Assembly (NCBI RefSeq): GCF_050281185.1 | Contig: NZ_JBNNWS010000002.1 | Location: forward strand, 124,001 to 188,000 | Origin: Heyndrickxia sp050281185 | GTDB taxonomy: Bacteria > Bacillota > Bacilli > Bacillales > Bacillaceae_C | DNA length: 64,000 bases | Direction of reading: 5' to 3' | Shown: positions 35,654 through 44,645 of the stretch, one piece after another | Layout: the number at the start of each line of letters is the position of its first letter | Position numbering within the stretch: position 1 is the stretch's first letter | The notes under the pieces: generated by a model | The model's input: only the letters and a program-made list of their open reading frames with translations | The model's database searches: none | What the model was told of the DNA's origin: nothing | Made by a program: the position numbers and the translations under genes

Positions 35654-35683
35654 AAGAGGTGGTTTTCATTTTCACCACCTCTT
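35654..35683 (-). terminator. Terminator of the met transport unit
   Basis: AAGAGGTGG and CCACCTCTT form the stem; on the minus strand TTTTTTGCGG follows. It lies 15 bases past the M20 hydrolase stop. Confidence 0.85.
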
Positions 35684-35697
35684 CCATCTATCATTCT

Positions 35698-36894
35698 TTA
35701 ATTTTTTATTCCCGCCTCAAAATCAGCACGGACTTTTTCAAGCAAATCAGGTTCCGTTAAAATACGATATCCTGTGAACGCCAATGCTTTCGCTCCTGTT
35801 ATTAATGCTTTTTCACCTAGAGGAGAACCGGCGCATTCGCGGAATTCATTTGTATGACCGATTAAATCATCTGGTCCAATTTTGATGCAAGGATGTGCTG
35901 TAGGGACGACATGACTAACATTTCCAGCATCTGAAGATCCTACTCCTTTTCCTGTTTCTGTGATAACTTTCTCTCCCAAAAGCTCTAACTCTTTACCTAC
36001 TATTTCATCAAGAGAATCATTGATAACGAAATCATGTACTTCGTTTTGGAATCGTTCCACCTTCACAGTACTTCCTGTAGCAAGCGCAGCACCTTCAGCG
36101 ATTTTACGCACCTTTTGTGATACTTCTTCAGCACGCTTCCACGTATTTGCACGAATAAAAAACCTAGCTGATGCGTATTCAGGAATAATATTTGGAGCAT
36201 CACCACCATGAGTAATGATGCCGTGTATTCTCACATCTGTCGGTAATTGCTGGCGTAGCGCATTTATACCATTAAATAATTGAATCACTGCGTCTAAAGC
36301 ATTGACCCCCTTTTCAGGTGAGCCTGATGCATGTGCGGCTCTGCCATAAAAATGAAAATCGAGAGGATCGACAGCAAGGAAAGGAGTTGTTAAGCTCGTT
36401 TTCCCAGCCGGATGAATGATAAGTGCAATATCGATACCAGCTAGTAACCCATGTTTAACGAAGCTGCCTTTTGCACTGCCATTTGGTCCTCCTTCTTCTG
36501 CAGGGGTACCAAATACCACTACTTCACCACCAGTTTCCTCTACTACCTCGGCTAAGGCAATACCTGCTGCCACACTGGTTGTACCAATAATATTATGACC
36601 ACATGCATGACCTAAACCCGGTAATGCATCGTACTCCGCTAGAAGGGCAACTTTTGGACCATTTTTAGTAGAGGCCTTTCTCGCAACAAATCCAGTTTCA
36701 TGACCAGCTACATTCCGGGTTACTTCGAAACCAGCATTTTCTAAGATTTCTGTTAAGGTCTTCGATGCAAAAAATTCTTGATTTCCGATTTCAGGATTTT
36801 CGTGAATCTTATGACTTGCTTCAATATAAAACTCCTTCGAATCCTCAATGCTCTTGATAATTACTTCTCTTAAGTTTTCCGTTTGCGTTGTCAC
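35698..36894 (-). CDS. M20-family metal-dependent amidohydrolase
   Basis: The protein has 398 residues and belongs to the M20D/aminoacylase-like group. GHACGHN supplies metal-ligand Cys/His residues, and PAEEGG supplies the catalytic Glu. The lid dimerisation domain begins at FHFYGRAAHASGSPEKGVNA. Such enzymes remove acyl groups from N-acyl amino acids or cleave related amides. It starts with GTG 36894 behind AGGAGAGG, about 90 bases after metQ, and shares the terminator at 35654. I infer that it releases methionine or a related sulfur amino acid from an N-acylated form taken up by MetNPQ. Confidence 0.85.
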   Translation of the reverse strand: MTTQTENLREVIIKSIEDSKEFYIEASHKIHENPEIGNQEFFASKTLTEILENAGFEVTRNVAGHETGFVARKASTKNGPKVALLAEYDALPGLGHACGHNIIGTTSVAAGIALAEVVEETGGEVVVFGTPAEEGGPNGSAKGSFVKHGLLAGIDIALIIHPAGKTSLTTPFLAVDPLDFHFYGRAAHASGSPEKGVNALDAVIQLFNGINALRQQLPTDVRIHGIITHGGDAPNIIPEYASARFFIRANTWKRAEEVSQKVRKIAEGAALATGSTVKVERFQNEVHDFVINDSLDEIVGKELELLGEKVITETGKGVGSSDAGNVSHVVPTAHPCIKIGPDDLIGHTNEFRECAGSPLGEKALITGAKALAFTGYRILTEPDLLEKVRADFEAGIKN

Positions 36895-36985
36895 CCTTGA
36901 TCCTCTCCTTTTCTATTTTTATAACTATTCTTACATATTTACTTGGTTTTATTTGTTTTTAACCCTGCGAAAACAATCGATATGA

Positions 36986-37834
36986 TTAATTAATAAAAGC
37001 TTGTAGATCTTTTATCGGTATATTTACAACGATTGATCCACCTTTTGTATCCTTTTTGATTGCATCCTCTACTTCTTTACTATGATAAATTTCTAGTATT
37101 TTCTTGTATGTTTCGTTGTCCTTTTCCTTTGTACGTGCCGCAATGATATTAATATAAGGTTTAACCGAATCGCTATTTGGATCTTCTAAGTAAATAGAAT
37201 CCTTTGTAATATTGAAACCAGCTTGACCAGCTACCCCATTATTGATAACCGAAGCTGCAACATCTTTTAATACACGTGGGGTCTGCTGTGCGACAACTGG
37301 TGTAATTTTTAATTTCTTAGGATTATCTACGATTCCACTTGGATCACCAAATAGACCGAAATCATCTTTCAATTTGATTAAACCTGACGATTGTAGTAAT
37401 AGTAATGCACGTGCCTGGTTAGATGGATCATTTGGGATAGCGATTTCCCCGCCATTTGGTATTTCTTCAGGCGATTTATATTTATCAGAAAAGATCCCCA
37501 TTGGTGCAATTTGCGTTGTTCCAATCGGCGTAATATCCAATTTATGTTCTTTCTTAAATTGATTTAAGAACGCAATGTGTTGAAATGCATTTAAGTCAAT
37601 ATCTCCGTCAGCTAAAGCTTGGTTTGGAATAGTATAATCTGAAAACTCCTTTAATTTAATCGTAATTCCTTCTTTTTTCGCCTTTTCTTTAATAATATCC
37701 CACATTTGTCCGTCAGATCCTGTTACCCCGATAGTCACAACTTTGCTATCTTTTCCACCGGTTTCTTTGCCACAAGCTGCAAGAATAGAAATCAATAAAA
37801 CCACAATAATACTAAATAAAAATGACTTTTTCAT
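36986..37834 (-). CDS. metQ: Methionine ABC transporter substrate-binding lipoprotein
   Basis: The protein has 282 residues. The signal peptide ends in the lipobox LAACG (Cys at 21), so it is anchored to the outer face of the membrane. The NlpA/MetQ fold is shown by VTIGVTGSDGQMWDIIK, then DIDLNAFQHIAFLNQF and PNDPSNQARALLLLQSSGLI. It binds L- or D-methionine and delivers it to MetP/MetN. It lies 46 bases downstream of metP. Confidence 0.94.
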   Translation of the reverse strand: MKKSFLFSIIVVLLISILAACGKETGGKDSKVVTIGVTGSDGQMWDIIKEKAKKEGITIKLKEFSDYTIPNQALADGDIDLNAFQHIAFLNQFKKEHKLDITPIGTTQIAPMGIFSDKYKSPEEIPNGGEIAIPNDPSNQARALLLLQSSGLIKLKDDFGLFGDPSGIVDNPKKLKITPVVAQQTPRVLKDVAASVINNGVAGQAGFNITKDSIYLEDPNSDSVKPYINIIAARTKEKDNETYKKILEIYHSKEVEDAIKKDTKGGSIVVNIPIKDLQAFIN

Positions 37835-37880
37835 TCTCGTTTCCTCTTTTCCTATGATGTTTTATACTAATCTTCATAGA

Positions 37881-38543
37881 TTATCTACGAAGGAAAATTC
37901 TCGCAAAATAGTTCCCAACAAACTGTGCAATTTGTACAAGAATAATTAATAATACAACCGTAACCACCATGACAGATGTATCAAAGCGCTGGTATCCGTA
38001 AGTCATTGCTAGATCACCAAGACCCCCTCCGCCTACTGTTCCTGCCATTGCTGAAAAGTCAATTAAACCAACTGTTATAAAGGTAATACCTAAAATTAAT
38101 GGACCCATAGCTTCACGAATTAAGACGCCAAAGATGATTTGAAGCTTACTTGCTCCCATTGCCTTAGCCGCTTCAATAATCCCAGGATCAATTGATACGA
38201 GATTATTTTCTACTACCCTAGCAATTCCGAATGAAGCAGCAATGGTCATTGGAAAGATTGCAGCTCCTGTCCCAATCGTCGAACCCATCACTGCACGGGT
38301 AATCGGACTGATAGCTACTAGAAAAATAATAAAAGGAATCGGACGAATAATATTAATTAAAATATTTAATATCGTGAAAACTGGTTTATTCTCCAATATA
38401 TTTCCTTTACGAGTGACAAATAAGAGTAAACCGATCACCGAACCAAGGATTGTGGCAAAAATAAGGGTAAAAATCACCATTGTCACTGTTTGTCCTGATG
38501 CCTGAACAACTCTTGGCCAAAATGTATTCCAATCAACCTGCAT
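37881..38543 (-). CDS. metP: Methionine ABC transporter permease
   Basis: The protein has 220 residues with five membrane helices. The EAA loop EAAKAMGASKLQIIFGVLIR is where MetN docks. The family segment GTVGGGGLGDLAMTYGYQRF is typical of MetI/MetP permeases. The ATG has AAGGAGG upstream and lies inside the end of metN, overlapping it by 11 bases. Confidence 0.94.
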   Translation of the reverse strand: MQVDWNTFWPRVVQASGQTVTMVIFTLIFATILGSVIGLLLFVTRKGNILENKPVFTILNILINIIRPIPFIIFLVAISPITRAVMGSTIGTGAAIFPMTIAASFGIARVVENNLVSIDPGIIEAAKAMGASKLQIIFGVLIREAMGPLILGITFITVGLIDFSAMAGTVGGGGLGDLAMTYGYQRFDTSVMVVTVVLLIILVQIAQFVGNYFARIFLRR

Positions 38544-39558
38544 GATCGAAAACCTCCTTTACTTCAACATATTTCTGTAAATACCCAACAGCTTTGTTTA
38601 CCTCATCATCTGCCCCCTGTAATTCGACAATTAAATTGCCAATTAATACTTCCTGAATATCACTTATATTGCCGTACAAAATATTGACATCTACCTCATA
38701 GCTTTTAGCAATAGTAGAAAGCAGAGGTTTACTCGTTTCTTCTCCTGTAAAAATCAAACGATATAGACGACTAGATTGATTCGATCGCAGCTTTTCAAAT
38801 ACATTAGGCGAAATTTTGTCATTTAAAACGGAGCTAATAAAATTCTGTGTCGTTTGTGTTTTTGGCTTTGTAAAAATATCAAATACAGTTCCTTCTTCAA
38901 TCACTCTGCCATTCTCCATAACAGCGACACGGTCACAAATATTTCGAATAACCTGCATCTCATGAGTAATTAATAGAATGGTAACATTGTATTCTTCATT
39001 AACCTTTTTTAATAGATTTAAAATATCACCGGTTGTTTCAGGATCTAAAGCAGATGTTGCTTCGTCACAGATTAGAATATCCGGAGAAGTAGCAAGCGCT
39101 CTTGCGATGCCGACCCTTTGTTTTTGTCCACCGGATAGCTGCTCTGGATAATAATTTGCTTTGTCAGCTAGCCCGACAAATTGAAGAAGCTCTGTCACCC
39201 TGCGTTTTATTTCCTGCTTTGGAACCTTTGCTAGCTTTAACGGATAAGCAACATTTCCAAACACTGTTCGAGAATTGAATAGATTAAAGGTTTGGAAAAT
39301 CATCCCGATTCTTTGCCTCATTTTTCGAAGATCCTTCTCTGATAAAGAAAGATTTACTTGATCATTTACAATCACTTTTCCCGATGTCGGCCTTTCTAGT
39401 AGATTCACGAGTCTAAGCAAAGTACTCTTTCCGGCACCACTAAAGCCGATGACTCCAAAGATTTCACCCTTTTCAATCGACAGGGAAACATCCTGCACAG
39501 CAGCTACATCTCTCCCTTTTGATTGAAAAACTTTGCTAACACCTTCAAATTTAATCAT
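38533..39558 (-). CDS. metN: Methionine ABC transporter ATP-binding protein
   Basis: The protein has 341 residues, the usual MetN size. Walker A GFSGAGKSTL, signature LSGGQKQRVGIARAL, Walker B ILICDEATSALD. The C-terminal NIL regulatory domain (about 245-341) binds methionine and inhibits transport. ATG 39558 has AGGAGG upstream; longer frames to 39630 run into a MITE-like element. It is the first gene of the S-box unit metN-metP-metQ-M20. Confidence 0.95.
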   Translation of the reverse strand: MIKFEGVSKVFQSKGRDVAAVQDVSLSIEKGEIFGVIGFSGAGKSTLLRLVNLLERPTSGKVIVNDQVNLSLSEKDLRKMRQRIGMIFQTFNLFNSRTVFGNVAYPLKLAKVPKQEIKRRVTELLQFVGLADKANYYPEQLSGGQKQRVGIARALATSPDILICDEATSALDPETTGDILNLLKKVNEEYNVTILLITHEMQVIRNICDRVAVMENGRVIEEGTVFDIFTKPKTQTTQNFISSVLNDKISPNVFEKLRSNQSSRLYRLIFTGEETSKPLLSTIAKSYEVDVNILYGNISDIQEVLIGNLIVELQGADDEVNKAVGYLQKYVEVKEVFDHAG

Positions 39559-39588
39559 GCTGCTTGGCCCTCCTCTTTCTAAAACACA

Positions 39589-39786
39589 ACTGTTTTCGTA
39601 AAGATTGTTGCTTTTCGTAAATAGCTCCAATTCTTAATCAAATTGACTTCGTGCTCTTTTCTTCATCCCATACTTTTTGTATAAGTGCAAAAACAACCGT
39701 AAAAATCCTACTAGATATTTACTGCGTAAAATCTCTGCCGATTTTTACTTCGCTACAAATAGCAACAAAGTATTAGAAAAGAGCTT
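39589..39786. mobile_element. MITE-like element, family D copy in the metN leader
   Basis: The left end CTGTTTTCGTAAAGATTGTT and the right end, read inversely, AGCTCTTTTCTAATACTTTG, followed by GTTGC, are the family D terminal repeats. The interior is unlike the GC-rich copies and is AT-rich. It lies between the S-box terminator (39798) and the metN ribosome site (about 39570), so it is part of the metN transcript. Confidence 0.6.
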
Positions 39787-39797
39787 AAAACACAAAA

Positions 39798-39970
39798 AAC
39801 CCTTCTTCTTATCCGCACACAGATAAGAAGAAGGGTTCGTAATAACCATTCTACTTCTTATCTTTCGAATCAGATACTGTACCGATTCGCAGGAATTAGC
39901 ACGGTATTTGCAAAATGCAAACCCGTTGCCGAGGCTTCAAAGGGCCAGTCCCTCCACCTCTCTGGATAAG
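39798..39970 (-). promoter_or_regulatory. SAM-I (S-box) riboswitch upstream of metNPQ
   Basis: On the minus strand: CTTATC-CAGAGAGGTGGAGG, GACTGGCCC, CGGCAACGGG, GGTATTTGCA/CCGTGCTAATTCC and the closing GATAAG at 39862-39857. The terminator is a long stem (AACCCTTCTTCTTATC with its complement, 39837-39798) ending in a T-run. Its 5' arm repeats GATAAGAAG of the aptamer P1, giving the usual switch between P1 and terminator. SAM should turn the transporter off. Confidence 0.96.
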
Positions 39971-40062
39971 TAATAGTCAATTTATTTAGTTTTTCGATTT
40001 AATATGTTCAATATTATTTCGAAATTAAAAATAAGTCAATACATTTTTTTATTTTTTATTTT

Positions 40063-40290
40063 GGCTCTTTTCGTATAAATTGTTGTTTTTAGACTATAAA
40101 CTTAGTCCGTTGATTTCCGCTCCAGACACTTGCTTTCCGCGGGGAGGGATGGGAGCCTCCTCGGCGTTACCGCCTGCGGGGTCTCCCACTTCCCTCTTTT
40201 TCCCGCAGGAGTCAAGTGTCCTCCGCTACAATCAACTCAGATTGTTAATAAAATATCACTAAAAAAGCAACAACCTTTACGAAAACAGCC
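40063..40290. mobile_element. MITE-like element, family D copy (228 bp, GC-rich core)
   Basis: This is the nearly identical inverted copy of the element at 6264-6491. Ends are GGCTCTTTTCGTATAA and, read inversely, GGCTGTTTTCGTAAAG. The core contains CCGCGGGGAGGGATGGGAGC and GTTACCGCCTGCGGGG. No ORF is likely. It is 80 bases upstream of the S-box promoter side of metN. Confidence 0.75.
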
Positions 40291-40323
40291 TTTATTTTTA
40301 ACAATCTTGTATTTTTTGAAAGA

Positions 40324-40378
40324 CCTGTAGGATATACGGTTTACTACGTATAGATAATTCTTCACCCATAGCTACAGA
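40324..40378. repeat. Decayed family B hairpin (tentative)
   Basis: CCTGTAGGATATACGG, TACTACGTATAG and CTTCACCCATAGCTACAG are arranged like the arms and loop of the element at 49148-49212. The stem CTGTAG/CTACAG remains; the rest has drifted. Confidence 0.35.
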
Positions 40379-40449
40379 TGATTTTATCAACATAATCATC
40401 AACATATACGTTATTTTAAAATAATTAATTTCTACCCCGATATCTTAAA

Positions 40450-40782
40450 CTACCTAATTTTCACTATCGTCCCAATTGGTACTATTTTGGAAAGAGCAAG
40501 TACATCTTGGTTGTACATTCGGATACAACCATGTGAAACAATTTTGCCGATTGAGGCAGGATTATTTGTTCCGTGTATCCCATAATGCGGCCTTGAAAGT
40601 CCCATCCACATGACACCAAAAGGACCGCCGGGATTAGGCTGTTTGTTAATTATTCTATATGACCCTTTAGGTGTAGGTGTTAACATTTTCCCAACCCCTA
40701 TCGGATAACTTCTAACAATTTTCCCATCCTTCAAAAGTGTTAATTGACGTTTAGATGTTGAAACACGAATCTCATAAGGCAT
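40450..40782 (-). CDS. Short L,D-transpeptidase (YkuD domain only)
   Basis: The protein has 110 residues and is almost entirely the YkuD catalytic domain: YEIRVSTSKRQLTLLKDGK, HGTNNPASIG with His70, and SHGCIRM with His84 and the nucleophile Cys86. L,D-transpeptidases form 3-3 crosslinks in peptidoglycan or attach proteins to it. No signal peptide or LysM domain is present, unlike B. subtilis YkuD. Export is therefore unexplained, or it acts in the spore or mother cell (inference). ATG 40782 has AGGAGGTG upstream. Confidence 0.87.
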   Translation of the reverse strand: MPYEIRVSTSKRQLTLLKDGKIVRSYPIGVGKMLTPTPKGSYRIINKQPNPGGPFGVMWMGLSRPHYGIHGTNNPASIGKIVSHGCIRMYNQDVLALSKIVPIGTIVKIR

Positions 40783-40910
40783 AACAGGCACCTCCTGCAA
40801 TATTTTATGAAAACAGAAGGTGATTGATCACTGATCATTTAGGTTCAATATAGAAATGCAATGCCTGACTTTGATAAAATAGATAGTAACCTTATACGAG
40901 GAGAATGATA

Positions 40911-41378
40911 ATGGACCAAATAGAGACGTTAAAATTGGAATTATCTAGGTTGAAAGAAACAAACGTAAAATTATATCAAAATAACATCGAGCCTACGATT
41001 AAGAAAAAAGTTCAAGAGTTCCTTCAAACTTTTGAAGATTATTTTAGAGAAAGAGGCTTTGTTGTTAAGAAAAAGGATCATTCTGTAAAGGCTGCTTATA
41101 GTTCACTAGAGTTTGAAGCTTTTTCAAATGATGGAGATGATATTTTTATCATGAAAGAGAGAGAGCAAATTGCTTCAATTTCTGTTAAACATAAACGCCC
41201 TAACCAATTAGCTGCCTATACTTTTGAAAATGCATTAGAACAGCTTAAATGGGAAATAGACAAAGAAAAATCTTTAACTACTTACCTTGAAAATCCTGTT
41301 TTTTATTACACAGGAAGTGATTTTGGCCGTCAATATGAGAGCCCTGAAACCGTTCTTGATAGTATATTTCATGTATAA
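40911..41378 (+). CDS. Conserved hypothetical protein with N-terminal coiled coil
   Basis: The protein has 155 residues. The first 45 residues form a heptad-like helix (IETLKLELSRLKETNVKLYQ). The rest is a mixed alpha/beta domain (DYFRERGFVVKKKDHSVKAA, FEAFSNDGDDIFIMKE). It has no signal or membrane segment. ATG 40911 has GAGGAG 7 bases upstream. A terminator follows directly. I do not recognise the family. Confidence 0.65.
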   Translation: MDQIETLKLELSRLKETNVKLYQNNIEPTIKKKVQEFLQTFEDYFRERGFVVKKKDHSVKAAYSSLEFEAFSNDGDDIFIMKEREQIASISVKHKRPNQLAAYTFENALEQLKWEIDKEKSLTTYLENPVFYYTGSDFGRQYESPETVLDSIFHV

Positions 41379-41401
41379 AAAGCACCGATTATGGTGCTTT
41401 T
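41377..41401. terminator. Terminator
   Basis: AAAAGCACC pairs with GGTGCTTTT over a 6-base loop, followed by TATTTTTG. It overlaps the stop of the preceding gene and can also serve the convergent MFS gene. Confidence 0.85.
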
Positions 41402-41435
41402 ATTTTTGAATGTATGGTTATTTTACCACCAGATA

Positions 41436-42659
41436 TTATAGAGTAATTTTTTCATCGACGATCTTTTGAGAGATCATCACCATGTAGAACAAACCTATCC
41501 CAGAGACAATACAAATAATCACTCCAACAGACATGAACAAGAATGGCAAGCTGAAAGTAGATGCACAAAAGGTTCCATACAAAATCCCTAAAGGCGTCGC
41601 GGCTTTTGTTAGCAGAAAACGTACGGATAGAACCTGTCCTAAAATTGTTTCCGGAACCAATCGTTGATACAAGGTTGTACTGTATACATTCCAAAACGGC
41701 ATGGAAATACCTGCAATCGTTTCAATGAATAATGCAACTGCGATTGTTTTAGTTAAGCCTAAAATAATGTAAGTACAGCCGCCAATAAATAATGCTAAAA
41801 CCATTACTGCATATAAATACTTTCTTGGTTCTCTTAACCTTCCTACTATAAATGTCCCAATGATATAGCCAAATGGAAAAGCAGCAGCAAATAGACTGTA
41901 TTCAAAAGAGGAGCCGCCTAATACTTCGCTTACATACGGGATATACATTGCCTGTGTAGCATAAACTCCAAAACTCGTAGTTACAACAAATAATGCTAAG
42001 CTTAACAACATCTTATGTTGTCTAAAAATATGAATGCCTGCTTTAAACTGACTCATCCATGTATGATTGCTAGAGACTCTGCTTACCGATTCACTGATAA
42101 AAGGTAGGATGCAAAGTGAAGAAATAAACAATAAAACAATGAGAACGAGTCCCCTCCCCGCTCCTAGATTTTCGGTTAGAAAACCTGCGATCGGTAAAGA
42201 AATGAATCGTACGAGCTGGACAAATCCAGATATTTTCGCATTTATTTTTACGAGATTTTCACTTGCTGCTAACTTTGGAATTAATGCACTTGCTGCTGAA
42301 TCGTAAACCACAACAGAACTAATAAACGAAACAGCATATAATATCCCTACGTTGATATGACCACTAGTCCATAATATGAAAGCTATTAAGTATGCTAGAA
42401 ATCGCAAGCCTTCGGAAAGCTTCATCATCGTCGTTCGTTTCCACCGATCAATGAAGGGGCCAGCAAACAATTGCACAATGAGCTGACCAAAAATACTAAC
42501 AAACCAAAGTCCTCCCATGGCCATTTTTGAACCTGTCAATTCATAGACAAGCCAAGAAATACAAAACGTTCCATATGTACTCGCAAAGGTAGAAATCATT
42601 TGGTCAATAAACAGTAGGGTTACATTCTTTTTTTCAGCACTTTTTTTCAAGAGCCTCAC
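41436..42659 (-). CDS. MFS transporter
   Basis: The protein has 407 residues and about 12 membrane helices, of the MFS_3 type (SWLVYELTGSKMAMGGLWFV, then AGPFIDRWKRTT as motif A). It is probably an exporter. The GTG at 42659 overlaps the stop of the regulator gene (GTGA), with AGAGG upstream; a TTG eight bases later is possible. Coupling to the ArsR-type gene suggests substrate-linked control. Confidence 0.83.
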   Translation of the reverse strand: MRLLKKSAEKKNVTLLFIDQMISTFASTYGTFCISWLVYELTGSKMAMGGLWFVSIFGQLIVQLFAGPFIDRWKRTTMMKLSEGLRFLAYLIAFILWTSGHINVGILYAVSFISSVVVYDSAASALIPKLAASENLVKINAKISGFVQLVRFISLPIAGFLTENLGAGRGLVLIVLLFISSLCILPFISESVSRVSSNHTWMSQFKAGIHIFRQHKMLLSLALFVVTTSFGVYATQAMYIPYVSEVLGGSSFEYSLFAAAFPFGYIIGTFIVGRLREPRKYLYAVMVLALFIGGCTYIILGLTKTIAVALFIETIAGISMPFWNVYSTTLYQRLVPETILGQVLSVRFLLTKAATPLGILYGTFCASTFSLPFLFMSVGVIICIVSGIGLFYMVMISQKIVDEKITL

Positions 42660-43687
42660 CCTCTTCTTAAATAGTCCATTAATTGAGGCTCCAGTAAACT
42701 TAAAGAATGATGAAGTAATGAATAGGTTGATTCTTTTACTTTAACAACATGTGCAGACCGCAAAATGGCTAAATGATGATGTATGGTAGTCTTCCCTATC
42801 CCTAAAATATCCGTTAATTCTTTTAATGATCGATCCTTCTCAAATAATAATTTGACAATCCTTAATCGTTTTTCATCACCTAATGCTTTGTATAATAAAG
42901 CTAATGAAGAAACATCGTCTTGATCGGTTAAACTGGTTTCACTAATAGGGTAGTACAACACTTTTGTTTCTGATAAATGGGCTTGGATCGTCCAAGGCCG
43001 GTAAACATAATGTGGGATAAGGAGAACTTTAGATATATTTGCCTCTGGCTTGTATTCCTCTCCTGTCGCCCATTGTACTACTTCCTCTGGAGCTGCCTTT
43101 TCCAACATTTTCAACTTCCCATGATAATCTCTTTTTAGCATACCTATAGTCTCATCTTCGTCTTTCTTTACTACTTCGTTATACCATCCACTCATCACCT
43201 CGATTAAATGGATCCTTAGCTCGGACATATCTACTTCGGAAAGAAAATGAATCATTTGTGGAAAAAACAAATGCTGTTTACATGCCAATATCATTCGATT
43301 AAATGCATCAGTATCACCTTGTGAGGCTAAATGACGATTATATTCCTGTGATTCTTCTAAAAAAGGGAGCGAAAAATATTTGAGCTGCTGATCAGTTAAG
43401 TCTGAAATATAACTGATAAAACTCATAAGAGAGTGGAAATCCTGTGTATGTAGTAACTGAAGAAGTATTTTCCAAGTATTATGTTCCTGACAATATTGTA
43501 ATTCTGATTCTAGGCTGTCTGGTAGATGGCTCCGAAGATGATCCCAATAATAACCGGGTTTATCCAATTTGTCTTTAAGCTTTGGATAAGTAATCATAGC
43601 TATGCCTAAAGCACATTCATACAAAATCGAATATTTTACTTCAACCTCATAGCTTGTCCGTTTGAATGACATATCTATTACATTCAA
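42656..43687 (-). CDS. ArsR-type regulator with large N-terminal domain
   Basis: The protein has 343 residues. The helix-turn-helix lies at the C-terminus (about 255-335): LYKALGDEKRLRIVKLLFEK, LTDILGIGKTTIHHHLAILR. The N-terminal 250 residues are helical and unlike the usual small ArsR proteins; they probably sense a ligand. The start is TTG 43687 with AAGGAG 10 bases upstream; ATG 43672 is too far from that box. It is followed with a 4-base overlap by the MFS gene and probably represses it. Confidence 0.8.
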   Translation of the reverse strand: MNVIDMSFKRTSYEVEVKYSILYECALGIAMITYPKLKDKLDKPGYYWDHLRSHLPDSLESELQYCQEHNTWKILLQLLHTQDFHSLMSFISYISDLTDQQLKYFSLPFLEESQEYNRHLASQGDTDAFNRMILACKQHLFFPQMIHFLSEVDMSELRIHLIEVMSGWYNEVVKKDEDETIGMLKRDYHGKLKMLEKAAPEEVVQWATGEEYKPEANISKVLLIPHYVYRPWTIQAHLSETKVLYYPISETSLTDQDDVSSLALLYKALGDEKRLRIVKLLFEKDRSLKELTDILGIGKTTIHHHLAILRSAHVVKVKESTYSLLHHSLSLLEPQLMDYLRRG

Positions 43688-43788
43688 ATCATATCAACTC
43701 CTTTTCTACTTTTATTTTAAAGGTTTCGAATTATTTGTTCAACTTTTTTTGAATTTATAATTCTGTATTTTTCGAACAAAATAAAAAA

Positions 43789-43816
43789 GACCAATTCTAA
43801 ATTGATAGAATCAGTC
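43789..43816 (-). terminator. Terminator candidate
   Basis: GACTGATTCTA pairs with TAGAATTGGTC (two G-U pairs); TTTTTTATTTTG follows on the minus strand. It is downstream of the Dph6-like gene, beyond the family B repeat. Confidence 0.6.
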
Positions 43817-43842
43817 TCAACCAAGATACTATTTTTACTAAA

Positions 43843-43950
43843 AGGCTCTGTTTAACAAAATTATTTTTTCTAAACAACCAGCGGTGTACGCGTTCAGCAA
43901 GTTATACATTCGTATAAAAAAGCTGACCGCATACACCGCTGGAACGAACA
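43843..43950. repeat. Hairpin repeat, family B (best-preserved copy)
   Basis: The left flank AGGCTCTGTTTAACAAA resembles the ends of the copy at 308. The stem arms CCAGCGGTGTACGCG-TTCAG and CTGACCGCATACACCGCTGG (43878-43942) pair over about 20 positions, with a loop containing AAGTTATACATTCGTATAA. The same position in the 49148 copy has a different stem sequence with the same loop. Confidence 0.75.
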
Positions 43951-43953
43951 TTA

Positions 43954-44622
43954 TCAGTGCCTTTGAAAAACTTCTAATCTAGCAGAGTATTCCTGATTGA
44001 TTATTTTACCTGTAGAAAATTCAACTTTTTCACGAAACAATGGGCCGTCAAACACAAACGTATGATATTCCCCTGATTCACCCATAGGACAAACATCATA
44101 AGTTTGGATTTCATTCCAAAATTCATGATCCAGTGTTTTTCCAAGCCATGAATCTGGCAGCTTCCCGTGCTGAACTCTTATTACGATCGCTTGATAACCT
44201 GTATCTATAAAAGTAGAAAGGGTTTGAAGTGAATCTGATTGTTTCATCCATAAAGGGTAAATAGCCTCTATACCTGTCTCATTTGCTAATTTTTCTCCCC
44301 ATTCTCGGTGCTCATCTAAATACAAATCACCGAATGCAATCCCATCCAATTGATACTTTTCCTTAAGCATTAGGAGCTTTTTACGAAAATCCTCTGTATA
44401 GCTTTTAAAGCCGCAATCTATGATGTGAACTGGGATTCCTAATGCTTTTCCTTGTGCTAATATCAATTCAATCTTTTCTCCATGCGCAAAAGTTAATCCT
44501 GTTTCTTTTGGGGCAGTAGTCACTAAGCAAACTACTTCTGCCCCTTGATCAATTAATTTATGTAAAGCAAAACAGCTATCCTTTCCCCCGCTCCATGAAA
44601 GAGCCAAACGTTTTCGTTCCAT
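43954..44622 (-). CDS. Dph6-like ATP pyrophosphatase (diphthine-ammonia ligase family)
   Basis: The protein has 222 residues. The PP-loop SGGKDS lies at residues 11-16. HGEKIELILAQGKALGIPVH, GDLYLDEHREWGEKLANETG and YPLWMKQS follow, and the end has NEIQTYDVCPMGESGEYHTF, all typical of the Dph6/MJ0570 family. Archaeal and eukaryotic members amidate diphthine on EF2. Bacteria lack diphthamide, so the bacterial role is unknown. ATG 44622 has AGGAGA 8 bases upstream. It is monocistronic. Confidence 0.82.
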   Translation of the reverse strand: MERKRLALSWSGGKDSCFALHKLIDQGAEVVCLVTTAPKETGLTFAHGEKIELILAQGKALGIPVHIIDCGFKSYTEDFRKKLLMLKEKYQLDGIAFGDLYLDEHREWGEKLANETGIEAIYPLWMKQSDSLQTLSTFIDTGYQAIVIRVQHGKLPDSWLGKTLDHEFWNEIQTYDVCPMGESGEYHTFVFDGPLFREKVEFSTGKIINQEYSARLEVFQRH

Positions 44623-44645
44623 CGACACATCTCCTTTATTTTTAA

